Assembly (NCBI RefSeq): GCF_020921035.1
Contig: NC_063156.1
Location: forward strand, 5,084,001-5,148,000
DNA length: 64,000 nt
Source of the DNA: Rhodamnia argentea
Lineage: Eukaryota; Streptophyta; Magnoliopsida; Myrtales; Myrtaceae
Direction: 5' to 3'
Shown here: in pieces, positions 1 through 12,425 of the stretch
How the letters are laid out: each line of letters starts with the position of its first letter
Numbering within the stretch: the first letter of the stretch is position 1
Position numbers and translations under genes: made by a program
The notes under the pieces: generated by a model
The model's database searches: none
The model's input: only the letters and a program-made list of their open reading frames with translations
What the model was told of the DNA's origin: nothing

Positions 1-619
1 GATAAGAGAAATCTCAAGTTATAAGTCACACGCTCAAAGAGCACACTTATGACTTATTTATACCAAAATCAATGGTTGATCACTAAATCCGTCTTCAATA
101 ATGAGCACATACCGAGAACTCTATATGATACTACGTTTTACCTTTCAGTAGTGCACACCTCCGACACCATCATCAAGTAGAGTAAAGAGGTCGAATGAGC
201 ATAGATCCGACTCATCCGAGAGCGAAACATTCACGAAGTTCCTTTGGTCTCCTTCAAAATTAAATTTGTTCACCAACAAAATTCAAGAAAAGTGAAACTC
301 CCAAAATACACACTCTAAAAAAAAAAAATTCCAAATCTAGACTACGTCGGGATAGAAATTTCCACAAAATGGGAGAGAATTTTTTTGAAATTTAGACTAA
401 ATCGGAAGAGAAAAGCTTCTAAACGAAAGGAACAGGTTGCGAAAAAGTAAAAGATCCAATGAACGGGTGCAAGTGAATATTTGAGTTTAACCAGATTCCG
501 ACCCGAGCACTAACTCGAGCGAATTCGGGTCATTCGACGACGCAATAATGAATCTTTAAGAGACTCACTTAATCCTCCTGCATGAAGGGTTTGATACTGC
601 CATGACCCGACAAAAAAAG
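1..619. other. Intergenic, no gene seen
   Basis: AT-rich sequence with A-runs. I see no open frame, RNA gene or repeat structure that I can support here. Confidence 0.5.
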
Positions 620-1730
620 AAAAAAAATATATGTTTACTAAAAGTCTTAGAACTTATCGCGAAAGTCCAATTAAATTCTAAAAATTGCAAAAATTACAAT
701 CAAATCATAAAACTTGTCAAATTGATACAATTGAGTCCTTCCATTCATTTCGTCTAATTTGGCTAACGAAAAATGTTAACGTGACTTTTTTAAATATTTT
801 TATTTCTTCTATGTGGTAATGACGTGACTAAAACAATGTCGTTTTTGTCCCGAATATGATTTTTAATGTACTTTTTATTTAAACTAAATTAAAATTAAGG
901 TAAAACTTTATTAAAAAAGAGAAACAGAGGGAGGGGACTAGGGCACGAGGACTTTGCGGCCCTCGCCTCCGCGGCCCCACCACCACCGTGAAGGGCCAGC
1001 GATGGTGGGGAAGCGATCAGCGAGGGTTGCCAGCCCTCACCTAGTTTTGGCCGAGATCGCCAATGGCATCCGACCCCTCTCTCTTTAGCCGTCTCTGCAC
1101 TCGACCTTCTTGAAGCCCCTATGCTTCCCCTCCGATCCATCTAGCTTGTCAAGGTCAGTCGACCTCGCATCTTTTCTATGTTGGTTTCAAATTGGTCTGG
1201 ATCTTCTCGATCTATAATTGGGTTTGTTTCTCTTTATTTTGTTGCCTGTTTTTTATTTCCATGATTAGGGTTTTCAGTGGGAAAGGAAGATGTTTAGAAG
1301 AGTGCCGAAGAAAAGCCATAACACCAAGCATCACATATTCTTGGAGTCATTGAATCTGTAATTAGGGTTTGGACCCAAAAGAAAAAAAAATGTTCCGTGA
1401 TTAGGGTTATCCCAACCATTGGCCTCTCCTTTTTTCTTTTATTTATTTATTTTAAATTTTAGCTTATTTTCAAATTAATTTAAATAAAAACATATTAGAA
1501 TCAAAACGATGCCGTTTTAACCATGCCATCGTTGCATGGGAGAGAGAAAATATTAAAAAAAAAAACCTATGTCAACATTTTTCATTAACCAAATTGAATG
1601 GATTAAAGGAAAGATTTGATTGTATTAATTTGACAAATTTTAAGATTCGATTGTACTTTTTGCAAGTTTTATAACTCAATTGCATTTTCGCGATAAGTTT
1701 TAAAACTTCTGGTAAATATATATAAAAAAA
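620..1730. mobile_element. Long-armed foldback (MULE-like) DNA transposon, non-autonomous
   Basis: The left arm (about 620-800) and right arm (about 1560-1730) are imperfect inverted repeats. They share blocks such as ACTTATCGCGAAA on the left and its reverse complement near 1690, and both contain a 'caat..aa.tc.taaaactt' cadence seen in other elements of this window. Between them lies a GC-rich block (940-1140), then a less GC-rich stretch that looks intron-like: a GT near 1152 and TTTTCAG near 1278. No transposase frame is visible. Long arms around an unrelated centre are typical of non-autonomous Mutator-like or foldback elements. I could not fix a target duplication because both ends run into A/T tracts, so the ends are approximate. 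Confidence 0.6.
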
Positions 1731-1893
1731 ATGATTACATTACATCATGCAACATGCAAAAAGAAGACTAATTTGACAAGTTTTAAAATTTGATTATACT
1801 TTTTACAAAATTTATGACTCAAGTGTATTTTCGTGATAAGCTTTAGAACTTTTAGTCAACATATCCAAAAAATATTACATTATATTATGGAAC
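1627..1893. repeat. Tandem duplication of a foldback arm plus flank (~142-bp period)
   Basis: Sequence from 1627 recurs from about 1769. It covers the outer part of the right arm and the flank that follows ('attacatta' at both ends). Because host-like flank is included, the duplication probably happened after the element inserted. The copies differ at many positions, so it is not recent. Confidence 0.65.
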
Positions 1894-1959
1894 AAGTTTC
1901 AACCCAAAAAAAAAATCATGGAACAAGCAAAGAGAAGAGCAAAAATGAAAATAAAAATG

Positions 1960-1967
1960 AAAAAAAA
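1960..1967 (-). terminator. Pol III terminator of tRNA-Ala
   Basis: Eight A on the plus strand read as eight T on the minus strand, about 16 nt after the 3' end of the tRNA. This is the usual RNA polymerase III stop signal. Confidence 0.7.
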
Positions 1968-1983
1968 CCCTATTTGATAAAGA

Positions 1984-2056
1984 TGGAGATGCGGGGTATC
2001 GATCCCCGTACCTCTCGCATGCTAAGCGAGCGCTCTACCATCTGAGCTACATCCCC
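1984..2056 (-). tRNA. tRNA-Ala (anticodon AGC)
   Basis: A 73-nt cloverleaf can be read on the minus strand. The acceptor arm GGGGATG pairs with CATCTCC and is followed by discriminator A. The D-arm is GTAGCTCAGATGGTAGAGC, the anticodon stem-loop contains CTTAGCATG with anticodon AGC, and the T-arm contains GTTCGA-like GGATCGATACC. There is no intron and CCA is not encoded, as expected for a nuclear gene. A T8 run lies downstream on the same strand. It decodes alanine GCU/GCC codons. Box A and box B are intact, so it is probably functional. It lies just beyond the duplicated foldback arm. Confidence 0.95.
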
Positions 2057-2597
2057 TAGTCGTTCTGTTCTTGTTAAGTCTTATATTTATCCAAAAAATT
2101 GTAACTGAATCGGTGGACTAGTTGACTTTTAAATTTTAATGATACTTTGCCTCGGGCTCTTCCTCTGTCTATGGGACGCTGAACGGCGGTTTTCGAATGG
2201 TTTGTCTTTGACCACTTCAATATTTGCCTTTTCTGCCTTTCCTCTCAGACCAGCTCAGTGTTTGCTCCTGTGCCATTTGGGCTCTGTACTTGTACTGTAC
2301 TGTGAGTAAGATGCTATCATGTTGACTAATGCTAGAGGTTCAGTTTTTTGGCAATTAATCATGCAATGAATGGATGCCCTCGATTTCCTTCCAAGTGCGT
2401 TTTGACTAATGTGGCCTGAAGATGGAAGCTTTGACAATTGGCTAACTGAGCATGACTCTCACTTTGCATGGCCTGGAGAGTTAATGCATCTTCTCATCTG
2501 TTGGCTTATACAATCCCTCCACTGAACTCTTACTAAGCCACAGCCAAATCTTTCCCTCATTGATTCGCATTCCTCCGTCTCTCCTGCTCGCGTCGCC
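2057..2597. other. Upstream region of the MADS gene
   Basis: This holds the intergenic DNA and presumed promoter and 5' leader of the MADS-box gene. A pyrimidine-rich leader (TCATTGATTCGCATTCC and on) runs into the start codon. I see no clear TATA box. Confidence 0.4.
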
Positions 2598-4640
2598 ATG
2601 GGCCGTAAGAAGTTGATCGTGCAGAGGATCGATAATCATGCCGGTCGGGTAGTGACCTATAGGAAGCGCAGGGATGCGATTGTCAAGAAGGCCGCCGAGC
2701 TATCGGCGACGTGTGGCATGGATGTCGGTCTGATAATGTTTTCTCCGAATGGTCGACTGACTAGCTTAGCCAGCATCAGGTCGATTGTAATAACGTTCTT
2801 TCATTTGGCAAAATTCTTCCCTTATCTAATCATTCCTTGGTTTCCTTCTTCGTCGTAACTTATCAAAACAAGATAGTCTTTCTCACAGTGTCGAGGATGT
2901 CTTTCTGCGGTATCTCAACCTCCCCAATGCATCGCAAGCGGGGTATGTTTGATCTCTTTCCTACCTTTCCCGATCAATCTAAATTTAATTTTTCCTCACG
3001 ATATTCATCTTGAATAACAGGGTAGTCGAAAACCAAGACGTGAGTAAAAGATCTCTCTAAGGACACAACACCGTGTTTTAGCTTCATTATTGGGATTCAT
3101 TAGTATTTGTTTGGATCGAACACGGCCCATGGAGTTCGATTTCTTCGGTACTGGGTCATGATTCGTGCTTACAGGTTTTGCGTCAAGGCCTCAAACATGG
3201 GAAGTGTGAAGCACAAATGCTCGAAACCCTGACAAAGTAAGTCCAAAGATACTCCTGTTGAAAAACATGGAACAAGAACAGAGAGTGAGAAAGCTTAGTT
3301 GGTTCTCATCATCTTTTACTGCTTTTTGCCTAATGAGTTTTTCCTCCTTCATTTGATTATGATGAACTCATCGATGACGGTCCAACTGATTTCAGAATAC
3401 AGGTAAGAAAATTGATCTATGATTTCTACTCTTGCTTGTCGCCTACCTGCTTAATAAATCGAAAGATTATTGACTTTGATTTTAACATTTTCTGCAGGAT
3501 CTCGAGGAAGAACTCGCGGTGGTTAATCAGCAACAAGCTGAAGCACAGGATAAGATCAGGTTTATAAACTTTACCCATGTCCTCAAAGCTGTATGGTCAG
3601 CTCCCAGTTTTGGTCTGAATTGATCGAATGTACCTGATCCACTTTGCCGTGATGCATGGTGAAATAGATGTTACGCTCCAGAGCCGGAAGAAGTCGGATC
3701 GGTTCGAGAAGCTGAAGTGCACATGAGGTTTCTTAATGACGCTATCAGGCGCATAGAACTTCTAAAAGTGAGTTTATTCGTTGGGCGCGTTCTTTCTAAC
3801 ATATGTGCTGGACTTAGAAATAACAGGGATTGTTTGTTTACCAGCAAGCAAAATGGTCATGGAACTGCCTTCTGCCTCAAGAATCGGCGAGTTATGAGGT
3901 ATCAAAAACAAGCATACCATGCTAAACACTGACGAGGCTCAAATTAGTCGAAATTTCGACTCTTTTGAGAACAAAAAATAGAGACTCGACTCAAACATTC
4001 ACCTTGTATCATTTTTTGATTGAATATGTTGCGATCTGTTATTAGAACGTGTTCTAATTAATGACCGTAACCTTGCTTGTATCTTGCCGAATTCATGTCT
4101 GAAAGTTCATAATAAAGGAACACCACCTAGTTCCCGTGATAGCTTTACTCTGACGTAAGTCACCGGAAGAACTTGACAGTACCAATACCACCGATTTGCC
4201 ATCTTTCTTACTGAATTCCTCCTCCAGTTCTCCTCTAAAAGCCATTTGGTGTTCTTTGTTTCCAGGTACCAGCTGCATTAGCCAGGGGTTCAAATCTGGC
4301 AACTAACAATTCTGCATGTTCGATCCTGGAGAGGTATTGCTCTTTGATTGATTCCCGGGGCATTCTTTAATTATGAATCCCCCTGTGGACTTGCATTTTC
4401 CTCTTACCACGTTCTTCATCAGCTATATCAATTTCACCTTGCTCACTTCAGACAGATTATTGGCACCTTTCCAAGCTAAATGACTGCGAATTCATGCGAT
4501 CTATCAGATGGCTTATCGGGAAGATGTAGGATCTCACTCACATTTTATGCAGGGACCGTCCTGACGAGAAGCGTCACAGTGAAGCGGAGCCACAACCAAG
4601 CATTGGCTTCTTGAAGTCGCAAGCAGAGTGGAACATTTAG
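2598..4640 (+). CDS. MIKC*-type MADS-box transcription factor (AGL66/AGL104-like), short
   Basis: A ten-exon model keeps frame: 2598-2779, 2889-2942, 3021-3039, 3175-3236, 3396-3402, 3498-3559, 3668-3767, 3845-3898, 4266-4333 and 4553-4640, giving 231 residues. Residues 1-60 are a MADS domain (MGRKKL..RI, KRRDAIVKKAAELS, GLIMFSPNGR). Exon 2 reads S-VEDVFLRYLNLP, matching the EDVFSRYINL block that follows the MADS domain in AGL66/AGL104. The keratin-like part has TLTKIQDLEEEL and then YAPEPEEV, like the LQ-rich helix and the YEPDP motif of this clade. SASYE near residue 178 matches LSSYEA. Known relatives act in pollen maturation as heterodimers. This protein is shorter than the roughly 330-390 residues I expect, mostly at the C-terminus. 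The 7-nt fifth exon is inferred from phase only; a longer exon with another acceptor is possible. The family is well supported, the exact exons less so. Confidence 0.72.
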
Positions 4641-5320
4641 ATGAGCCTCGACTCAAGGACTGAACCTTCGGCTTGCTCCCAAGGATATTGAGGAAAAGGT
4701 TTCAAATATTAAAGAAAGTCGATTAAGTCTATCGGCCTTGTCTTTCTTGTGTTCAACACAAACATTTTCCTGGACAAGGTTTTGATAATGGAAGTGCTAG
4801 ATTTGCTTCTCCTATAGCTCAAGTGACACAACACTGTACCCAACCCTAAATTCACCCAACTTCAGCAATTAGAACTAAAACTGCAAGAACATTTCAGACC
4901 TGCCTCAATTTTACTCTCTCAAGCATACATTCAACTATGAATCACAAACTACTGCTTCAATATGACGTTCTCTGGCATGAGATCGCCATTGAATTACCAC
5001 TAAACAAAGACACCCTCATCATTTTTCCAAATGAACCGTGAGGAGAGCTCTTCACTTGTGGAGCAATTACAAGTAAGCTATATCCAAATTGAGCCATTAC
5101 CACCGTTATGACACTACATAGGTCAACTTGAAAACCAATAAATGAGAAGTATAGTCAAAACATATCAAAACCAATCTCTCTATCTTCGCCCACAGTACAA
5201 TAAAAATTATACTTCCATCCAAACTACATGAAATTCTCAAGAGCAAGAGTGAGAGAGAGTGCATCAATGACCAGCAATCAAAAGCTACATCAAAACTGGT
5301 TCATCGTCCCAAAATGCAGC
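4641..5320. other. Convergent 3' regions of the MADS and RPS13 genes
   Basis: No gene is seen. The right part is the 3' untranslated region of RPS13 (minus strand). It is recognisable because part of it recurs with the duplicated RPS13 fragment at 8.6-8.9 kb. Confidence 0.5.
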
Positions 5321-7108
<1,788 letters not shown>

Positions 7109-7485
7109 GGTGACGGTTGTGGAGGGCGGCTTCGGCGGTTCTTCTTCTTCTTCCGCTTCGCGGCGAGAGGGGAGGGGAGGGGATGAAAGCAGGGATCTAG
7201 GGTTTTGTTGATCCGGGACAGGGGACTAGAACGCTCAACATGAACCCTCTAATGGGCTTAGGCCCAATAAGAAAATGTAAAATGGGCTGGGACGAACAAC
7301 CACTCCTTTTGGGCTCTCTCTCTTAGTAAGTTCTGTAATTTTGATTTTTCATTTTTTTTTTTTGGTCGGAAGTTTTATAATTTTGACGACTTCCTACCAA
7401 ATGGTTGAAAATCGAGTAAAAATCCATTCTTGTGATAGCTTACTCTGAGAAGGATAATCGAACGCAAGGCCCCCTTTTTAATACT

Positions 7486-8136
7486 TCAAATCGATATCCA
7501 AAGCTCCCTCTCAAGTAAAATGACTGTAAAATCTTCTGAAGAAGCTGTCATAGGCTGTGATTGCCTTTTGTTTCTTTGGCAGGAACCTAGTATCGTCGCG
7601 ATGGACCAGAAATCGATAGTCCGAGGCCACCACCCGAAGTCCCGATCAAGGTATACCTCGACTCGGGGCCTCTCATCTAGACATGGCCACGGGCTGTGAA
7701 CCGCCGATTCCGGTTCATGAACCGGCGGTTTCGGTTCGTGGCCATGCTTGAACAGGAACCGACCCTTAAAGGGACGGTCCCGATTCCGAGCCAATTTAAG
7801 GGTCTATTCTGGTTCAGCCTAATTTTGGGCTTTTGAGGGGGAAAAGAGCTGTTGGCTATTTTCCCCCCTTTTTTTTGCCGTTCGGAACCGCCGGTTTCAA
7901 ATTTTTTTAAACCGTAATCGGCCCGTGAGGGGCCGGGCCGGTTCCAGTTATTTCATGGGCCGGTTCTGGGCCCAAACCGGCCCATGGCAATGTCTACTCT
8001 CATCTAAAGAGGGGTAGTTCCGCTTGAGGCAAAAGTTCCAAATGGGAAGAACCTGAATCGAGCCTGTGTCCAGCAATTGCATGGAAGAGGATATCGTCGG
8101 ATGGATTGGTAACATCTCCTCGAGTTCTTGCGACAA
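7486..8136 (-). other. Unrecognised open frame interrupted by a hAT MITE
   Basis: Minus-strand frames on both sides of the MITE at 7678-7996 are open (8136 toward 7997, then 7677 down to 7486). They lie in the same frame if the element and one 8-bp target copy are ignored. I do not recognise the protein. Visible features are a stretch PRVEVYLDRDFGWWPR and no domain motif that I can name. Chance openness over about 330 nt is quite possible. Low confidence that this was ever a gene. Confidence 0.2.
7678..7996. mobile_element. hAT-type MITE with 8-bp target duplication
   Basis: A 319-bp element starts TAGACATGGCCA and ends with the reverse complement of TAGACATTGCCA, giving 12-bp terminal inverted repeats with one mismatch. 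It is flanked by perfect 8-bp direct repeats CTCTCATC at 7670-7677 and 7997-8004. The TAG...CTA ends and 8-bp duplication are the signature of the hAT superfamily. The inside is full of CCGG/GGTTC palindromes, for example CCGGTTCATGAACCGG near 7711, and carries no coding sequence. It needs a transposase from elsewhere. The perfect target duplication suggests a fairly recent insertion. Confidence 0.93.
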
Positions 8137-8260
8137 CAGCGTGCCTTGTCAAGCAACAAACATAAATTCCCAACACCAAATGCACAATACCTTTAGTCAG
8201 ATCGTGCATGGCAATTTCCACCATCACACAAGTATATAGACCATGCATCACGTGTATCAT

Positions 8261-8599
8261 GCCACCAACAGATCAAGCGAGTAGTACTTTGACCCCCCTG
8301 GAGTGCCTTGTGACAAGAAGGCTATCCACCCCAAAATTTTCTTCCCCTCGTACCGTCAAAAAGCTAATCAGTTCTCCCAATTCCACGACTCAAATGCTCC
8401 TGTAGAGTATGTCCATGATAATTGACAGCATCTTGTTCATGACTGTGAGTCGCCAGCAATTGATGATTCTGTTGCTGCTTCAAGGAAGTCCCTGAGGCTG
8501 ACTTCAACCAGTGAAGGCAACACTGAAGGTCATTCTTCCATCATTACCAAAGCGTCCTCAACAGAAGAACAAATACTCTCCCCCGTTTTGCTTTAAATG
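8261..8599. other. Intergenic, nothing recognised
   Basis: No coding, RNA or repeat signal that I can support. Confidence 0.4.
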
Positions 8600-10397
8600 A
8601 ATTATGAGTCCGAATTGTAGAGCAATTAGAGATAAGCTACGTTCACAATTGAGACTTTATCGCAAACAGTACATGTTTAACTTGAATATTCATAATTGTA
8701 AATTGTAGTCGAAACATAATCAACTCATCTGTCTACCTCATCTCTGAGACAACACAAAAGTATTCTTTGATCCAGAGGAATGGAAAATCTCATGGAGAGA
8801 GATAGGATCTATGACCTACAACGATCAAGAACTACATCAAAATTGATCCAGGGGTCCATATCCAGCTTAAGCCACAAGCGTGCTAGAAGTGGTAGACTCG
8901 CTGCAACGAAAATATCAGAAAAGATTGCATCCGCTAAAGAAACGCAGCATCATTAATAGATGGCTAGATAATGACATATGCATGTCACAAATACGAGGCA
9001 GACTTGGTAGAAAATTCCAACCAATCTACCCGAAGAGAGAAACAATAACAACTAATGGGTACGAGCGACCAACAATGAAACACTATAACTATAATAAGCC
9101 CGTTCTAAAACCTTAAGGGCATAGTCATTGAATCTAACAATATGAACTGTGTCACGTCACGAGGGACGCTTCAACATCAAGAAAATTTTTATCTCTTAAG
9201 TTGCAGACCATTCAAGTAGATATTAAAATGTAAACCATGAGTCTTGGAACTAAAACTTCTGGAATTCCTAGGTTTTGCAACATTGAGAATCATACGCAAG
9301 CTAGCAGGCCACCTTAAAAAAGCATTGACCTTTTAGGTTCATATGATGGAAAGGAAAGTGACAGAGTCTAATACTTAAAAGGCTTAGTGACGAGTCTTGC
9401 AGCATTAGATAATCACAATTATCCTAGGGAGTTATATATTTGATTCACCCGCCTAACACCTGTTGAATGTAATTTAATCAAAGGAAATGGAGTAACAATG
9501 TAGTCAGACTTTGAGGAGTGTGATCATTTTCTTTTAGGATCAATTTGCCCCACGAAATTGCTATAAGTTTCTAACAAATTCCCTTCAGGATACAACAAAG
9601 TAACAGTAAGAATACTGGATATCAATTCCAGTAAATCTCCTATAACTCTTTGCAAAAATAATTGAAAGAATGGCCATTTCTCTTTTAAAGGAAAACGAAA
9701 GAATGAAAAGAAGCAACCGAAAATGAACAGAATTGCCCATTTTATAATACGAATAAAACACACGTCTTAGTATCCGAACTGCCCATACAAACACACCCAT
9801 TCATATTCGCAATTCGGACATGACTGTTCGTCTGTGAAAACAGCCACTCGGACGGACGCAACCTTTCATTGTCCGAAAAGTGTCACGTAACCTTTCATTG
9901 TCCAAATTAAACGTGAACAGTCGTAGCTGAATAGTGCCAAATCCGGACCGCGACCGCGCAAGCACAAGCGCACCCGCACGCGGGTATAGTGGGGTCTAGC
10001 CCATTTGCCCATTTCTTTTTTTTTGAAATATTATAGTAGCCTTCTAACTGATAAAGAGATTTGCACTCTTTTTTTTATCCTACGCGGAATTTAAAAATGC
10101 AACTTTTTGTTTGTTTTACAAACCAACTTCGACAATACCTTGGTGCCAAATTGCAAGTTCAAAATTACCAGAAGACTAATTCCCATAGTTTCGAGTCTAT
10201 CATAAGAGAAGAAAAAGTTAAAACAACAAAACTCTGAAGATTCACATTTCCGAATGATGACACTTTTGAGAACAGCAAAATACATGGAACACGCTTGATT
10301 AATGATATATTATAAGGAAATAAGCTGTGCTATCAGCCATGCGCCATAAACATAGATATTAACTTGAAAGGCCAAACCATCTGCAAGCGAGCTTTAT
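8600..10397 (-). pseudogene. Truncated RPS13 duplicate: exon 5, 3'UTR and intron 4 only
   Basis: Exon 5 of RPS13 recurs at 8867-8900 on the minus strand. It differs at only three of 34 nt and would read YESTTSSTLVA and stop. Its acceptor (TTGCAG) is kept. The 3'UTR is recognisable down to about 8600. Intron 4 is recognisable upward in patches: 'aagttgcagaccatt' at 9196 and 5680, 'gactaattcccatagttt' at 10177 and 5867. The match ends near 10395, within a few bases of the equivalent of the exon-4 donor at 6012, so exons 1-4 are absent. Extra sequence has been gained in the intron copy, which is longer than the original. It lies upstream of the RPS13 start on the same strand and cannot serve as its last exon. 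Confidence 0.85.
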
Positions 10398-10990
10398 CAA
10401 CCGCATCCAAAGAGCAGAATTATTCAATTCGATCATATCATTGGCTTAAGCTTTTGAGTGAAGATGGGTCCAACTAGATATGTTGACGGGTTCGGACTTG
10501 GGCTCCATTTTGGTGATCTCCTGGGGGAAAATATCGGATTTCTGCTGCGCGCTCCCTACACAGAATTATTCAATCCGATGATATCAACCACGTCTTGAGG
10601 GATCTAAAGAATCTTCCTTCAACGTTCAAATTCAAGATAGCATGATCCTGAAAAAATGGACCGTGATCCTCTTTTGCTTATCTTTTCAAGTAGAGATGGT
10701 AAAATGGGCCGTGATCCTCTTTTAATCGGTACTTAAGGGGTCGGGTGATAGATAAGTAGCCTGGAATTTTAAAAGCATGTTCAAACGGACCCAAAAGATA
10801 AAATGCCCAACTTCATATGTGTCTTTATGGTCGGGAGCTTATCAAAATTCGAACGCATTTTTTATTGCAGCGTAATCACTATAGTGGAATTGGTTCGAAG
10901 CCATCGACAGTGGCGATGGCCGTTGGCAACTTCACCGATAATGCAGCCCATCTTGTCAGCAACGCTCTTGCCACTCAAAAATGCCCCCGT

Positions 10991-10991
<1 letters not shown>
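10398..10991. other. Intergenic with a short local duplication
   Basis: No gene is seen. The phrase 'ccgtgatcctctttt' occurs twice (near 10660 and 10709), an about 47-bp local duplication. Confidence 0.4.

Positions 10992-11021
<30 letters not shown>
10992..11021. repeat. (CT)n microsatellite
   Basis: About 15 CT units without interruption. Confidence 0.9.
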
Positions 11022-11024
<3 letters not shown>

Positions 11025-11420
11025 CATTCTTTGATCACCAATGTAATTATTATGTTTCTCTGTTTCAGATACAAACTTATTTTCGAAACAGGTTTAAAAT
11101 AAAAATCTATTTGGTAACGTAGTTTCATTTTTTTTTTAAACAAAAATGAGAAGTTAAAACTTCCCTATTTCTGAAACGAAAATATTATAAATAAGAATTC
11201 ATCTCACCGCTCACTTTCTCTCTCACGTCCCGATTGCCGGCACCTCGTCTGCCATCCATCGATCGCCGATTGCTAGTCGGTCGTCCACTGGTCGCTGAAC
11301 CGCCACCCACCGATCGCCGGTTCGCCGTCCGCTAGTCATAGTCTCTCTCACACCGCAATCACCGTTATGTCGTCCACCGGCCATCGATTGTCGGTTCGCC
11401 ATACATTGGCCACTTGTTCG

Positions 11421-12425
11421 TGGTCCGCCGGTTCATCGTCCACCGACTCGCCGGTTTGTCGGCCCCCGTCCACCGTCCGGAGGCCCCCGGTCACCTATCC
11501 GCCGGTTGTCGATTGCTAATGACCCTAGAAATTCTGTGTTGTTATCAAACGAATTTCTTTTTTGAGAACAAAAATTTTGTGTCGTCATCAAACTCGTTTA
11601 TTTGCTCAAAATTCGTCCAAAAACTAGAAATAGAAATTTATTTCTTATCATAAATTGATTTTAGAAACAAAATAGTTATCATTATCACTGATTTGATCCA
11701 AACAGTTGCTCGGCTATTCAATCAAGTTCGGGCTTTCTTGACGGTGAGCTGGCAAGCTCACAGTAAGTCGGCATTTGAGCGTGATTTTAAAAGGCTCAGG
11801 GTCGCTGCCAAGTCGCGCTCGATCATGACATATACGTATATGCACACGTATAGAGAGAGAAGAGTTTCAGAGGCGGCCGTGATGGCTTGGCAATGGGTCG
11901 CCACCGCAATATGATTTAGCGTCCTCCGGTCCATCGTCCATCGGCCACCCGTATGCCGTTTGCCGGTTCATCGTCCACCAACTCATCCGTCCACTAGTTT
12001 GCCGGCCCCTGCCCCACCGATTGCCTGTCCACCGGTCACCAGCAATCCTAATAGTATTAAGTTATTGTCAAACGAATTTCTTTTCTGAAAACAGAAATTT
12101 TATATCGCCATCAAACACATGTATCTGCTCAGAAACTCGTCTAAAAACTGTTTTTAGTCATAAATTAATTTTAAAAACATAATAGTTATCATTCACGCTT
12201 TTAGGATTTGATCGAATTAGTTGCTCCGCCGTTCAATCAAGCTCGGCCTTCCTTGACAGTCAGCTGGCAACCTCCCAGTAAGTAGCCACTTAAGCGCGAT
12301 CTCAAGAGGCTGGGGCTCATCGCCAAGTTGCGCTCGATCATGCTATATGTACAGGCATACATCCATAAAGAGAGAGAGAGAGCAGTTTCAGAGGTGGCCG
12401 CGATGGCTTGTAGTGACCGTGAGAG
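11421..12425. repeat. Tandem direct duplication, ~540-bp period, two diverged copies
   Basis: Copy 1 (about 11421-11915) and copy 2 (about 11960-12425) share the same order of blocks. These are a CCGGTTCATCGTCCACC opening, 'caaacgaatttctttt', 'aaacaaaatagttatcatt' (first copy) against 'aaacataatagttatcatt' (second), 'ttcaatcaag', 'gagctggcaa' against 'cagctggcaa', 'gcgctcgatcatg', a GA-rich run, and 'gtttcagaggtggccg'-like ends. No long open frame survives in either copy and I recognise no protein. The upstream part from 11200 has related CGCCGGT-rich repeats. It could be a decayed gene fragment or part of an unrecognised element. Confidence 0.7.

Noticed and set aside
8867-8900. Alternative last exon for RPS13
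   Set aside because: It lies upstream of the RPS13 start on the same strand, so it cannot be spliced to that gene's earlier exons.
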